NCBI GenBank assembly: GCA_050742415.1
Contig: JBOGIF010000132.1
Location: forward strand, 1-28,700
Source of the DNA: JBOGIF01 sp050742415
GTDB taxonomy: Bacteria; Actinomycetota; Acidimicrobiia; Acidimicrobiales; AC-14
Reading direction: 5' to 3'
DNA: 28,700 nt
The position numbers were made by a program, and so were the translations under genes. Below the pieces are notes generated by a model. It saw only the letters and a program-made list of their open reading frames with translations. It did not search any database and was not told the origin of the DNA. Position 1 is the stretch's first letter; each line of letters opens with the position of its first letter. Shown in pieces: positions 1 to 8,426 of this stretch.

Positions 1-213
1 GCGAGGCCCCGCTTGACCCGTTCGGTTCCCGTGACGGCGGCGGCATCCATTTCCCTCGATCCTACCGGCCGCCCGTCTGGCGCCGGTTCGGGATCGACGA
101 GTATCAACACCCGAAGCGATGTGCTTCGGCATACGCCGTCGCCTTCTCCCTCCGGTCGACGTCGGCCGTGGAAGGCGAGAGCACTTCGACGACCAGTGCC
201 GGCTCGGGGCCAA
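1..213 (-). pseudogene. Uma2-family (DUF820) endonuclease-like remnant, truncated and frameshifted
   Basis: On the minus strand, from about 213 downward, the reading frame gives GPEPALVVEVLSPST, followed by DRREKATAYAEA. This matches the Uma2/DUF820 signature (LVVEVLSPST, then a D-K-Y run). A stop at 104-106 ends that frame. Just before the stop the neighbouring frame continues with LRVLILVDPE, which fits the next conserved Uma2 segment (WLVDPE), so a frameshift near 110-118 is likely. The N-terminal half is missing: above about 214 the strand is only antisense to the toxin-antitoxin genes. The fragment continues off the window edge. It is a decayed remnant or an assembly error; match beyond the LVDP motif is weak. 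Confidence 0.4.
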
Positions 214-219
214 GAATGC

Positions 220-225
220 TACGAT
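220..225 (+). promoter_or_regulatory. -10 box TACGAT, leaderless start for the antitoxin gene
   Basis: TACGAT lies 7 nt before the ATG at 233. Transcription would start at or beside the ATG, and there is no Shine-Dalgarno sequence. No convincing -35 box is visible. Confidence 0.5.
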
Positions 226-232
226 TAGTGGC

Positions 233-511
233 ATGAATCGTGTGCGGATCTCTACCACTGTGGACGGGGAGCGTCTGGCGGCCTGCCGTCGTCTGGTGGC
301 CGCCCCCGACAGCCGCCTTCTCGATCAGGCGCTGGCTGCGCTTATCGAGAAGGTCCAGACGGAGAGGGAACTCGCCATTCTCGACGCTCTTCCCTACGAG
401 GCCGACCCGGAGCTCTCCTGGGAGGCGCCTCCTGGTCCTGACCTTCCGTACGACGGTCGGGTCCCTGGCGACGTGATGCGCCTGGCCAAGGCCCGGCGGC
501 GAAGGGGCTGA
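233..511 (+). CDS. MazE-like antitoxin of a type II toxin-antitoxin pair
   Basis: This 92-residue protein begins MNRVRISTTVDGERL and has a short N-terminal DNA-binding-like segment, then a helical middle (LLDQALAALIEKVQTERE) and an acidic, Pro-rich tail ending in a basic KARRRRG run. Size, order and position directly before a MazF/PemK-type toxin (7-nt gap) support an antitoxin that binds and neutralises the toxin and represses the operon. The sequence itself is not a strong match to any antitoxin subfamily, so the call rests mainly on context. The ATG at 233 is favoured because of the TACGAT box 7 nt upstream; no Shine-Dalgarno is present. Confidence 0.7.
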   Translation: MNRVRISTTVDGERLAACRRLVAAPDSRLLDQALAALIEKVQTERELAILDALPYEADPELSWEAPPGPDLPYDGRVPGDVMRLAKARRRRG

Positions 512-518
512 GCGGCCG

Positions 519-830
519 GTGGAAGGTCTCGGGCATGCCCAGGTGTGGTGGGCCGACCTCGACAAGGTAAGGCCGGTCGTCGTTCTCACTCGCTCGGCAG
601 TGGCACCCCGGCTGGCAAGAGTGCTCGTCGCGCCGGTTACCACGACGGTGCGCGGGATCACCACGGAGGTGGCCATCGGCCCGTCGGAGGGCGTGCAGGA
701 AGGATCGGTGGCGAGCCTCGACAACGTGCAGCTCGTTCCTGTTGGACGCCTGCTGCGCCGGGCCGGGCGGGTACCCGACTCCCGATGGCCGCAGTTCTGC
801 GAGGCGATGGCCGACGTGATGGCCTGCTGA
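519..830 (+). CDS. MazF/PemK-family endoribonuclease toxin
   Basis: The 103-residue protein has the MazF fold signature: an N-terminal QVWWADLDKVRPVVVLTR strand pair with the RP motif, then VLVAPVTTTVRG, then SVASLDNVQLVPVGRL near the C-terminal third. MazF toxins are sequence-specific mRNA interferases that arrest growth when the antitoxin is degraded. The start is a GTG, 7 nt after the antitoxin stop, so the two are co-transcribed. Length is normal for the family (about 100-120 residues) and nothing looks damaged, so the pair is probably functional. Cleavage specificity cannot be read from sequence. Confidence 0.9.
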   Translation: MEGLGHAQVWWADLDKVRPVVVLTRSAVAPRLARVLVAPVTTTVRGITTEVAIGPSEGVQEGSVASLDNVQLVPVGRLLRRAGRVPDSRWPQFCEAMADVMAC

Positions 831-838
831 CGGACCGA

Positions 839-857
839 GTCCGGCGGACTGCCGGAC
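839..857. terminator. Bidirectional hairpin between convergent genes
   Basis: GTCCGGC (839-845) and GCCGGAC (851-857) form a perfect 7-bp stem with a 5-nt loop. It sits in the 32-nt gap between the toxin stop at 830 and the lipoprotein stop at 863. There is no T-tract, as is common for GC-rich actinobacterial terminators. Confidence 0.5.
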
Positions 858-862
858 GCGGG

Positions 863-1900
863 TCAACCGATGGTGGTCCGCGCTCCCGGGGCCGCCAGCT
901 CTACCCAGGTGCGTCCGGGCAGCAGGCGGATCGGCGCGCCGGCACTGTCGGTGTAAGTCGTGAGTGCCGATGCCGACGGCTTCGACCACTTGCCCCTCAC
1001 GAGCGTGCCACCCGAGAAGAACCACGCGTCGCCCTGGCCCACCGTGCGGGCCACGCTCACCTGGGCGCCCGACTGGTCGATGTCGCCCGGGCTGATCTGG
1101 TACGGCGTGAACTGCAGGACGACGTTGGTCGGCGCGATCTGTGCGCCGCCCTCGACGGTGTGAGCGGTTCCCTTCTCGGTGCGCTTCCAGGTGCTCGTAG
1201 CGGCATCGAAGGCGAACTCAACCGGGGTGATCCCGACGACCACTCCCAGGCGGGCCGCGGGCACCGCGCCGGCGCCCGTGAACGGCGTTCCGGCCGCCAG
1301 GAACTCCGACAGCCGGGGAGGTGGCTTCACGCCAGCAGGCGCCTTGGCGTAGAGAGCGGCAGTGGACGGGAACCGGTCGTGGGGTGCGGCCCGGCCCCGG
1401 CGGCGCGGGTAGGCGTCGGGGAACCGGTCGTAGCCGACGTCAGTGATCCCGGGAGTGCCGCGCAGTAGGCCGATGAACTTCGGCGTGCCGCCCGAGTAGC
1501 CGAAGAGCGGCATCAGTGGGGCCAGTATGTCGGGGTCGGACGGCCGCACCGATCGGACCGGGCCGACCGGGTCGGCGTCGGTGGAGTGGAACACCGCCAG
1601 GAACCGCGTTACGCCGCCCTCCACGATCTCCTCGTAGACCACGTCGGCCACGTCAAGCCCGATCTGGGGGCGAGCCAGGGGCCCACCCTCGACCTTCATC
1701 ACCAGGGCCGGCCGGGCCAGCTTGGCCAGGTCGGTCGCCGGCAAGCCGGTGAGTGGGAAGGGCGGCGGCGCAACCGTGGTCGTAGGCGCCAGGGTCGTAG
1801 CCGGAGGTCGAACGGCCTTCTTCTTGCCGCCGCAGCCGACCCCGGCTACGAGCAGTAGTACCGCCAGGCCGACAGCGGTGCGAGAGCGTCCCAGCTTCAC
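863..1900 (-). CDS. DUF3048-family (YerB-like) lipoprotein
   Basis: This is a 345-residue exported protein. Residues 1-25 form a signal peptide (basic start, hydrophobic core LAVLLLVAGVG) ending at a cysteine, so a lipoprotein is likely although GVGC is not a textbook lipobox. A Thr/Pro-rich linker follows (about 31-48). The rest matches DUF3048: PFPLTGLPA at the start, VVYEEIVEGGVTRFLAVFHS, then VGPVRSVRPSD and FGYSGGTP. The function of DUF3048 proteins is not established; they are cell-surface proteins. The GTG start is preceded by GGAG with 7-nt spacing and lies 1 nt from the stop of the upstream M48-like gene, so translation is probably coupled. It is the last gene of the three-gene operon starting at 3802. 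Confidence 0.85.
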   Translation of the reverse strand: MKLGRSRTAVGLAVLLLVAGVGCGGKKKAVRPPATTLAPTTTVAPPPFPLTGLPATDLAKLARPALVMKVEGGPLARPQIGLDVADVVYEEIVEGGVTRFLAVFHSTDADPVGPVRSVRPSDPDILAPLMPLFGYSGGTPKFIGLLRGTPGITDVGYDRFPDAYPRRRGRAAPHDRFPSTAALYAKAPAGVKPPPRLSEFLAAGTPFTGAGAVPAARLGVVVGITPVEFAFDAATSTWKRTEKGTAHTVEGGAQIAPTNVVLQFTPYQISPGDIDQSGAQVSVARTVGQGDAWFFSGGTLVRGKWSKPSASALTTYTDSAGAPIRLLPGRTWVELAAPGARTTIG

Positions 1901-1901
1901 T

Positions 1902-2672
1902 TCACAGCTCCTTCAGGGCGTTGATACGCGGCTCGAGGGGCAGATGCGTGTCGAACCTCGACGTTGGCAGCGGTGAAGCCAACCACATGTGGGCGGTCGC
2001 CTTCGAGGCCGATGCCACCACCGTGGAACCGGCCGAGAGCTTCTCCAGGGCCGACACCAGCCCGGGCGGGTAGCGGGTCAGACGGACGCCAGCGGCGTCG
2101 GCCACGTCGTCGTGCCCGATCCCGACGACAGCGCAGATCAGGCGCGACACCATGGATGTCAATGGCGCGAGCAAGCGCGCCTCCGGTCGTGCCGGCGCAA
2201 AAGAGCCCTTGCTGGCGAGAAGGTCCGGCGCCAGGACGGGCCCGGCGACCAGCGTGGAGGCGACGGTGTAGACGACGACCTCCTGGCTCTTGACCTGGGC
2301 CAGCTCCCGGGCCAGCACAGCCTCCAGCTCGACCCGGCTGAGCCCGTTCAACAGGCCGGTCGTCACTGCCAACGAGGCCGGCGCCCGCCGGCTGCGCGCC
2401 GCCACAAGCACGTTGAGCCCGTCGTCGTCGATCACGTAGAGGTCCGGCTTCGTGACACCGGCGGCCACGCACAGGCCGTCGACCAGGTTGTGCAGGCGGG
2501 CATGCACCTTGGGGTCGGCGGGACGCGCCCGGATCACGGCGAGCACCGCCCCCTGGGAGCTCCGCCACAGGCCGGCAGTCACCAGCGCCGCCAAACCCAG
2601 AGCCACGGGCAGGGCGACCGCCGGCCGCGCTCCGACCAGCAGAGCCAAGGCCGCAAGGACCACCCACAGCAC
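1902..2672 (-). CDS. HtpX/M48-like membrane protein with degenerate zinc motif
   Basis: The protein (256 residues from the GTG) has two N-terminal membrane helices (about 2-14 and 20-36), then an M48-like domain: PKVHARLHNLVDGLCVAAGV, LYVIDDDGLNVLVA, LAVTTGLLNGLSRVELEAVL, and a C-terminal FDTHLPLEPRINAL that matches the HtpX ending. In active M48 proteases the helix after LEAVL carries HExxH; here residues 122-126 read RELAQ, so both histidine ligands are gone. The third ligand, normally Glu in ExxAD, is Asp188. It is therefore probably a catalytically dead pseudoprotease. The reading frame is intact, which argues against recent decay. The start is uncertain: the open frame extends further upstream but without a standard start codon close by. 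The gene lies 47 nt after the glycosyltransferase. Confidence 0.8.
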   Translation of the reverse strand: MLWVVLAALALLVGARPAVALPVALGLAALVTAGLWRSSQGAVLAVIRARPADPKVHARLHNLVDGLCVAAGVTKPDLYVIDDDGLNVLVAARSRRAPASLAVTTGLLNGLSRVELEAVLARELAQVKSQEVVVYTVASTLVAGPVLAPDLLASKGSFAPARPEARLLAPLTSMVSRLICAVVGIGHDDVADAAGVRLTRYPPGLVSALEKLSAGSTVVASASKATAHMWLASPLPTSRFDTHLPLEPRINALKEL

Positions 2673-2719
2673 CAGCCCGGATGCCGCGCCTACGGCTGCT
2701 GCCCGTCGTCGGTTGCGGG

Positions 2720-3802
2720 TCAGGGCCGGGGTCGCCGCGAGGCGGTGTCGTAGAGCTCGAGATAGCTCTCGGCCAGACGGTCCATCGAGAACTCGTGGGC
2801 CCGGGCGTCGCCGGCCGCCGACAACGACGCGGCAGTCGACGGCTCGCGGAGCACCTTCCCCAGGGCAGCCGCCAAGGCCGCGGCATCACCCGGGGGCACC
2901 AGCAGCGCCGCGGCCCCGTCGTCGGACATCTTCCGGTAGCCGGTGAGGTCGCTCGCCACGATCGGGGTCCGGGCCGCCATCGCCTCCAACAGGACCATGC
3001 CGAAGGACTCGCCGTACAACGACGGCGCGCAGAGCACGTCGGCGCCACGCAAGCGCCGGGCCTTTTCCTCGTCGCTGATCCGACCAAGCCATTCCACCCG
3101 CTTGTCGCCTGCCGTCCGGGCTCGCAGCCGGGGTGTCTCCGGACCGTCGCTGGCCACCCAGACGCGCAGCTCCGCGGGGAGCCGCTGAAGGGCGTCGAGG
3201 AGGACCTCGAGGCCCTTTCGCGACTCGTGGCGGGAGACGAACAGGACCGTGGGCGCCTCGGTGGGCCACGGGTCGACCTTGGCGAACCGCTCGATCTCGA
3301 TGCCGTTGTTGACCATGACGTACTCGCCACCGATCGACGCGGAGGCAAGCGCACGGGCGTCTTCGGACACGGCGCAGCGCACGGCGAGCCGCAGCGCCAG
3401 CCAGCGGGCCAGCGGCCGCAGCCACCTATAGGGAGCGCTGCTGCCGGCGGCGTGGAAGGTGCCGACCATCGGGACCGAGCCCATGACGAGGCTCGTGAGG
3501 GTGGGGCCGGGCGACAGTGGTTCGTGCAGGTGCAGCACGTCGAACGTCTCGTCGCGCAGCGCATGCAGCGTTCGCAGCACGCACGAAGGGTCGGGAGCCA
3601 CCGGGGCCATCGAGCCGTTGATCGCGGTGGGTATGCAGTTGCCGAGCGGCGTCACACCGACGTCGGGAGGCGGCCCGTCACAGGGGCCGAGCACCCTGAC
3701 CTGATGACCGAGAAGACGCAGGGCTCGGCCCAGAGCGAGAACCTGCCCTTGCACGCCCCCGGGGAGCGAGAGGCTGTAGGGGCACACAAGAGCCACGCGC
3801 AC
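2720..3802 (-). CDS. GT4-family glycosyltransferase, PimA-like mannosyltransferase
   Basis: The 360-residue protein begins MRVALVCPYSLSLPGGVQ, which closely parallels the start of phosphatidylinositol mannosyltransferase PimA (a glycine-rich GGVQ loop). Later come HLHEPLSP, the domain-boundary segment VSRHESRKGLEVLLDAL, and the C-terminal donor-binding motif APSLYGESFGMVLLEAMAARTPIVAS with the conserved E-x7-E pair. GT4 enzymes transfer a sugar from a nucleotide donor with retention of configuration; PimA puts mannose on phosphatidylinositol at the inner membrane face. PimA identity is an inference, since no PI synthase or acyltransferase gene adjoins. The GTG at 3802 is chosen because it matches the family N-terminus and has TACGCT 8 nt upstream; open frame extends further upstream. 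Confidence 0.8.
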   Translation of the reverse strand: MRVALVCPYSLSLPGGVQGQVLALGRALRLLGHQVRVLGPCDGPPPDVGVTPLGNCIPTAINGSMAPVAPDPSCVLRTLHALRDETFDVLHLHEPLSPGPTLTSLVMGSVPMVGTFHAAGSSAPYRWLRPLARWLALRLAVRCAVSEDARALASASIGGEYVMVNNGIEIERFAKVDPWPTEAPTVLFVSRHESRKGLEVLLDALQRLPAELRVWVASDGPETPRLRARTAGDKRVEWLGRISDEEKARRLRGADVLCAPSLYGESFGMVLLEAMAARTPIVASDLTGYRKMSDDGAAALLVPPGDAAALAAALGKVLREPSTAASLSAAGDARAHEFSMDRLAESYLELYDTASRRPRP

Positions 3803-3810
3803 AGCCGTCG

Positions 3811-3816
3811 AGCGTA
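3811..3816 (-). promoter_or_regulatory. -10 box TACGCT for the GT4 operon
   Basis: On the minus strand TACGCT lies 8 nt before the GTG at 3802, with no Shine-Dalgarno. It forms a divergent pair with the box at 3851. Confidence 0.4.
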
Positions 3817-3850
3817 TCCCGGCCCCGGTGGTGCCCAGCGGGCTCCGGGT

Positions 3851-3856
3851 CATACT
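3851..3856 (+). promoter_or_regulatory. -10 box CATACT for pepN, leaderless
   Basis: CATACT lies 7 nt before the ATG at 3864. No ribosome-binding site precedes the ATG. A leaderless transcript is inferred. Confidence 0.5.
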
Positions 3857-3863
3857 GACCGCC

Positions 3864-6395
3864 ATGACCGAAGACAACCTCACCAGAGCCGAGGCGCAGG
3901 ACCGGGCGACCAAGGTCGCCGGCGTCTCCTACGAGGTCGTCCTCGACCTGACCGGCGACGGCGACACATTCGTGAGCGACACGACTATCCGCTTCACCGC
4001 CCCGCTGGTCGGCCTGGCCACCTTCGTCGACCTTGACGCTGCCGGCGTCCGCGAGGTCACCCTCAACGGGCAGGTGTTCGACCCCTCGATCTTCGATCCC
4101 GACCGCAGCCGGCTCCCACTACGCACCCTTCTGGCCAACAACGAGCTGCGGGTCGTAGCCGACTGTCGCTACCAGCACACCGGGGTGGGCCTCCACCGCT
4201 TCGTGGACCCGACCGACTCCAAGACCTACCTCCACACCCAGTTCGAGCCCTACGACGCCCACCGGGTCTTCACCTGTTTCGACCAGCCCGACCTGAAAGC
4301 CACGTTCACCCTCACCGTTGTCGCGCCGGATGACTGGACCGTTGTCAGCAACAACCCGGTAGTCGAGCGGGAGAAGGGCCGCTGGCGCTTCGACGCCACG
4401 CCCGAGATCCCGACATATCTCGCGGCAGTGGTAGCCGGGCCGTACTCGGTGGTTCGAGACCGCCACCGCGACATCGACATGGCCATCTTCTGCCGCGAGT
4501 CGCTGGCGTCGTTCCTCGACGCCGAGGAGCTGTTCGAGCTCACCAGGCAGGGCCTCGACTTCTTCGAGGCCGAGTTCGCGTGCGAGTACCCGTTCGAGAA
4601 GTACGACCAGCTCTTCGTGCCGGAGTTCAACTTCGGGGCCATGGAGAACCCCGGGTGCATCACCTTCAACGAGGGGATGATCTTCCGCTCGCGCCAGACG
4701 GACTCCGCCCACGAGAACCGGGCCAACACGCTTCTCCACGAGATGGCGCACATGTGGTTCGGCGACCTCGTGACCATGAGGTGGTGGGACGACCTGTGGC
4801 TCAACGAGAGCTTCGCCACCTACATGGCCACCGCGGCATTGGCTCGTGCCACCCGGTTCACCGACTCGTGGGTGCGCTTCGCGTCCGGCACCAAGGCCCA
4901 CGCCGTCATGGCGGACCAGCTCCCTTCCACCCACCCCATCTTCGCCGACATCGTCGACACCGACGCGGTGCGCCTCCACTTCGATGGCATCACTTACTCC
5001 AAGGGGGCGTCGGTGCTGCGCCAGCTGGTGGCCTGGGTGGGACAGGACGCCTTTGTGGAGGGAGTGCGGAGGTACTTCCCACGCCACCAATGGGCCAACG
5101 CCGAGCTGGCGGACTTCCTCGGCGCGCTCGAGGAGACGAGCGGGCGAAAGCTGGAGCCGTGGTCGCGCCTGTGGCTGGAGACGGCCGGCGTGAACACGCT
5201 TCGGGCCGAGGTGGAGGTGGCCGACGACGGCACCTTCTCGTCCTTCGCCGTTCGCCAGGAGGCATTGCCGGGCCATCCCACGCTGCGCTCGCACCGGGTG
5301 GCGATCGGCCTCTACCGAACCGGTGCCGACGGGAAGCTCGTGCGCGACCGTCGGCTGGAGCTCGACGTGGACGGGGCCCGGACTGAGGTCCCCTCGTTGG
5401 TCGGCGAGAACCAACCCGACCTGCTGCTGCTCAACGACGACGACCTGACCTACGCCAAGGTTCGCCTCGACGACCGCTCCCTGGCCACCCTCGAAGCGCG
5501 CCTTAGCGCCGTCGAAGACCCTCTGGCCCGCAACCTGTGCTGGGCCGCCGCCTGGGACATGGTGCGCGACGCCGAGATGGCCTCCCGCCGCTGGTCGGCG
5601 TTGGTAGTGGGCCACGCTCCAGCCGAGCCCGACGACACGACTCTCGCCCGGCTGCTCGCCCAGGCGGTGGCGGCAACCGACAACTACACCGACCCCGCTT
5701 GTCGGGTAACAGCTCGGGGCGGTTTGGCGACGGCCGCTCGCGCCGGTCTGGCGGGGGCCGAGCCCGGGAGCGACCAGCAGCTGGCCTGGGCCCGCCACCT
5801 GCTGGCCGTAGCTGACGGCGCCGACGACCTGTCCTGGGCCCGCGGCCTGCTGGACGGGTCGACCCTCGTGCCCGGCCTGGCGGTCGACACCGACCTCCGC
5901 TGGGCGGTGGTAGGAACCCTCGCCGCCGCGGGCGAGACCGACGCCGAGGCCCTGATCGCCGCCGAGCTCGACCGCGACCCGACCGACATCGGGCGCCGCC
6001 AGGCGGCCTCGGCCCGCACCTCCCAGCCCGTCGCCGCCGCCAAGGAGGAGGCCTGGCGCCAGCTCATGGCGCCCGGCCTCCACCTGGCTGAGCTTCGGGC
6101 CGTAGCCGGTTCCTTCTGGCAGCACGGCCAGGAGGACATGCTGGCGCCCTACGTCGAGCCGTACTTCGAGTCCGTCGGCCAGATATGGAACGAGCGCACA
6201 CGCGACGAGGCGCTCAGCCTGCTTAGGGGGCTGTACCCCCGAACCCTCATCCGGCCGGAGGTCGTCACCGCCACCGACCGAGCCCTGGCGGACGAAGCCC
6301 TTGCCGGTCCGGTGCGTCGGGTCCTCGCCGAGGGCAAGGACGGTGTCGAGCGGGCCCTGCGCGCCCGGGCCGCCGATCGCGACCCATCCGACTGA
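3864..6395 (+). CDS. pepN: Aminopeptidase N, M1 zinc metallopeptidase
   Basis: This 843-residue cytosolic protease removes N-terminal residues from peptides. The N-terminal beta domain (about 1-190) is followed by the catalytic domain with the exopeptidase motif GAMEN at 258-262 and the zinc site HEMAH at 292-296, with the third ligand Glu315 exactly 19 residues after His296 (LWLNESF). The C-terminal helical ERAP1-like domain runs from about 500 to the end. Length fits actinobacterial PepN (about 850). The ATG at 3864 is preferred over an in-frame upstream GTG at 3828 because the protein then begins MTEDNLTRAEAQ, like family members, and because of the CATACT box. The membrane protein gene follows 15 nt downstream and is probably co-transcribed. 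Confidence 0.95.
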   Translation: MTEDNLTRAEAQDRATKVAGVSYEVVLDLTGDGDTFVSDTTIRFTAPLVGLATFVDLDAAGVREVTLNGQVFDPSIFDPDRSRLPLRTLLANNELRVVADCRYQHTGVGLHRFVDPTDSKTYLHTQFEPYDAHRVFTCFDQPDLKATFTLTVVAPDDWTVVSNNPVVEREKGRWRFDATPEIPTYLAAVVAGPYSVVRDRHRDIDMAIFCRESLASFLDAEELFELTRQGLDFFEAEFACEYPFEKYDQLFVPEFNFGAMENPGCITFNEGMIFRSRQTDSAHENRANTLLHEMAHMWFGDLVTMRWWDDLWLNESFATYMATAALARATRFTDSWVRFASGTKAHAVMADQLPSTHPIFADIVDTDAVRLHFDGITYSKGASVLRQLVAWVGQDAFVEGVRRYFPRHQWANAELADFLGALEETSGRKLEPWSRLWLETAGVNTLRAEVEVADDGTFSSFAVRQEALPGHPTLRSHRVAIGLYRTGADGKLVRDRRLELDVDGARTEVPSLVGENQPDLLLLNDDDLTYAKVRLDDRSLATLEARLSAVEDPLARNLCWAAAWDMVRDAEMASRRWSALVVGHAPAEPDDTTLARLLAQAVAATDNYTDPACRVTARGGLATAARAGLAGAEPGSDQQLAWARHLLAVADGADDLSWARGLLDGSTLVPGLAVDTDLRWAVVGTLAAAGETDAEALIAAELDRDPTDIGRRQAASARTSQPVAAAKEEAWRQLMAPGLHLAELRAVAGSFWQHGQEDMLAPYVEPYFESVGQIWNERTRDEALSLLRGLYPRTLIRPEVVTATDRALADEALAGPVRRVLAEGKDGVERALRARAADRDPSD

Positions 6396-6410
6396 TCCCA
6401 CCGCCGCATC

Positions 6411-8426
6411 GTGGGCCCGCTCGCTGTAGTCGCAGCCGTAGCCCTCGCGGTCGTCGCCTACGCGCACCAACGGGTCGTCCGCCGGACGGGTTGGGGGCTT
6501 CCCGAGCACGCCGGTCGACTGCTGGCCCTCCTCGGGGTCCTGGGCTTCTCGGGCGCGTGGGTGGCGTGGTTCACGTCGGCGAGCGGCTTTTACACCGACG
6601 ACCTCATCAACTTCCGCCAGGCCCAGGTGCAAGGGATGTCGCTGCGATACCTGTTGGAGCCCACTTCGGCTCACCTCGCCCCAGGGCACCGCCTCGGCGA
6701 CTGGGTGATCCAGCGGTTCTTCCCGCTCGATTTCCCGGTGGCGATCACCCTCATGGTGGTCGGGCTGGTGGTGTCGTTGGCTCTGTTCCACCGTCTCGTG
6801 GCCGAGCTGTGCCGTCCCGGTGCCGGGCCCCTGGTCGTCACCCTTCTTTACGGCGTCTCGGTGACGCAGGTTGCCGTGGTCCAGTGGTGGGCTTCGGGGC
6901 TCGACCGGGTGCCGGCCACCATCTTCAGCTTTGTAGCCACCCTCGCCTACGTCCGCTTCTTCCGGACGGGCTCCAAGCGGCTCCTAGCGCTCTCCCTGGC
7001 CGCCCTGGCCGTCGCCTTGCTCTTCTACGTCAAGCCCGTTCTGGTCCCCGTCTATCTGGTGCTGATGCGGGTGCTCCTGCTGCAACCCGAGCGGCCGCTG
7101 CGTGAGACGGTGGCGGCAGCCCTAAAGGAATGGCGGGTGTGGGCTCTCTACCTGCTGCTCGTCGGCGCCTACTTGTTCCTCTATGTGGGCCAGTACCGCG
7201 AGGGCGGCCAGATCTACAGCCCGTCGCCGGGCAACGTGGCGCGATACCTCCGCCCGCTCTGGTTCGAGGTCACCGCTCCCGGGTTCTTCGGCGTCTACGT
7301 GGACCCCGACCACCGTTCGGCCCTGACGCCCCTCGGGATCGTGCTACCCCAGATCGGGGTGCTGATCGGGCTGATCTGGACCGTCCGGCGACGGGCTTCG
7401 GCTTGGCGGCCATGGGCCCTCTTCGCCGTCGTGTTCCTGGTCAACGCCGCGCTCATCGGGCTGACGCGGATCGGGTACTTCGGGCCCCGCCAGACCTCCT
7501 ACATCCTGTTCTACAACCTCGAGACAACGTTCGTCTTCTTCCTCGCCGCCGCCGTCGCCGTGCTTCCTGCCCGCCATGCCCGTCATCCCCACACCCGCCC
7601 GGCCGCCCACATCGGACCGGCGCGCATAGTGCCGACTGCCGGGCGGGTGATGGTCGGGCTGGCCGTCCTCGCCTACGTGGTCTTCTCGTGGCAGGGAGCG
7701 ACGCGGGTGCGCGACTTCTTCCCGGGCGGCGACGCCCGGCGGTACATGGGCCGGGTGGGCACAGCCCTCGGCCAGCTGAAGCGGGCGGAGCCCGACGCCG
7801 CCCTCGTCGACCGCAAGGTGCCGGACAACGTGGTGTTCCGATTCGCCGGGCTCTACACCAGCTATTCCGAGATCCTGCCGCTGGTGAACGAAGGGGTCAC
7901 CAACGACCCGACCGGCCGCTACCTGTGGGACCTCGACGGCGACTCCGGGGACGAAGCGGTCGTGCGCCCGGTGACCTTCGTCCCAACCGCCGGCGGCGAC
8001 GCCCGGACGCTTCTGTGGCTGCAATCGCTCGGCGCCAGCCACGCCACCATCGAGCCCTCCGACGACGCCTTCTGCGTCCGGTCGGGCCCGAAGCTGGCCG
8101 TGATCGGGTATCAGCCGGGCCAGCCCCTGGAAGGCCAGTCCTTCCTGCGGCTGGGCTACTCGTCGGAGCCGAGCAGCCTCCTCGGAGTCGTCGCCGAGCC
8201 CATCGGTGCGGCCGGACGGCCAAGGGACAAGTTCGTCACCCTGGCGACCGGCGGCGGCCACATCACGGTGATGGAGATCGACGCCCCCACCCTCCAGCGC
8301 CTTTACTTCGTCGTCGCGCCCAACTCGCGCGTCTGCCTCGACCGCATCGAGCTGGGCCACCTCGCCTCCCGGCCCGGCCCCGTCTACTCGATGAAGAGCC
8401 GGGACCTCAGCAACCGGGAGCAGTGA
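6411..8426 (+). CDS. Polytopic membrane protein, GT-C-like glycosyltransferase candidate
   Basis: The protein has 671 residues. Roughly ten hydrophobic helices occupy residues 1-430, and a soluble, probably extracytoplasmic domain of about 230 residues follows. The first external loop contains SGFYTDDLINFRQ with an Asp-Asp pair at 63-64, which is the position and kind of the catalytic acidic motif in GT-C enzymes that use polyprenyl-phosphate sugars. A later TM-loop shows GYFGPRQTSYILFYN. The family is not otherwise recognised; a role in decorating a surface glycan is inferred from this motif and from the adjacent GT2 enzyme, which could make the polyprenyl-linked donor. The GTG start is 15 nt after pepN with no clear ribosome-binding site. 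Its last 43 nt overlap the convergent GT2 gene. Confidence 0.7.
   Translation: MGPLAVVAAVALAVVAYAHQRVVRRTGWGLPEHAGRLLALLGVLGFSGAWVAWFTSASGFYTDDLINFRQAQVQGMSLRYLLEPTSAHLAPGHRLGDWVIQRFFPLDFPVAITLMVVGLVVSLALFHRLVAELCRPGAGPLVVTLLYGVSVTQVAVVQWWASGLDRVPATIFSFVATLAYVRFFRTGSKRLLALSLAALAVALLFYVKPVLVPVYLVLMRVLLLQPERPLRETVAAALKEWRVWALYLLLVGAYLFLYVGQYREGGQIYSPSPGNVARYLRPLWFEVTAPGFFGVYVDPDHRSALTPLGIVLPQIGVLIGLIWTVRRRASAWRPWALFAVVFLVNAALIGLTRIGYFGPRQTSYILFYNLETTFVFFLAAAVAVLPARHARHPHTRPAAHIGPARIVPTAGRVMVGLAVLAYVVFSWQGATRVRDFFPGGDARRYMGRVGTALGQLKRAEPDAALVDRKVPDNVVFRFAGLYTSYSEILPLVNEGVTNDPTGRYLWDLDGDSGDEAVVRPVTFVPTAGGDARTLLWLQSLGASHATIEPSDDAFCVRSGPKLAVIGYQPGQPLEGQSFLRLGYSSEPSSLLGVVAEPIGAAGRPRDKFVTLATGGGHITVMEIDAPTLQRLYFVVAPNSRVCLDRIELGHLASRPGPVYSMKSRDLSNREQ

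Noticed and set aside
1897..3564. A 555-codon minus-strand open frame
   Set aside because: It is an out-of-frame shadow of the GT4 and M48-like genes and is Arg/Pro/Ser-rich with no domain.
4119..6791. An 890-codon minus-strand open frame opposite pepN
   Set aside because: It is antisense to a well-conserved aminopeptidase with all motifs; long antisense frames are usual at this GC content and the translation is low-complexity.
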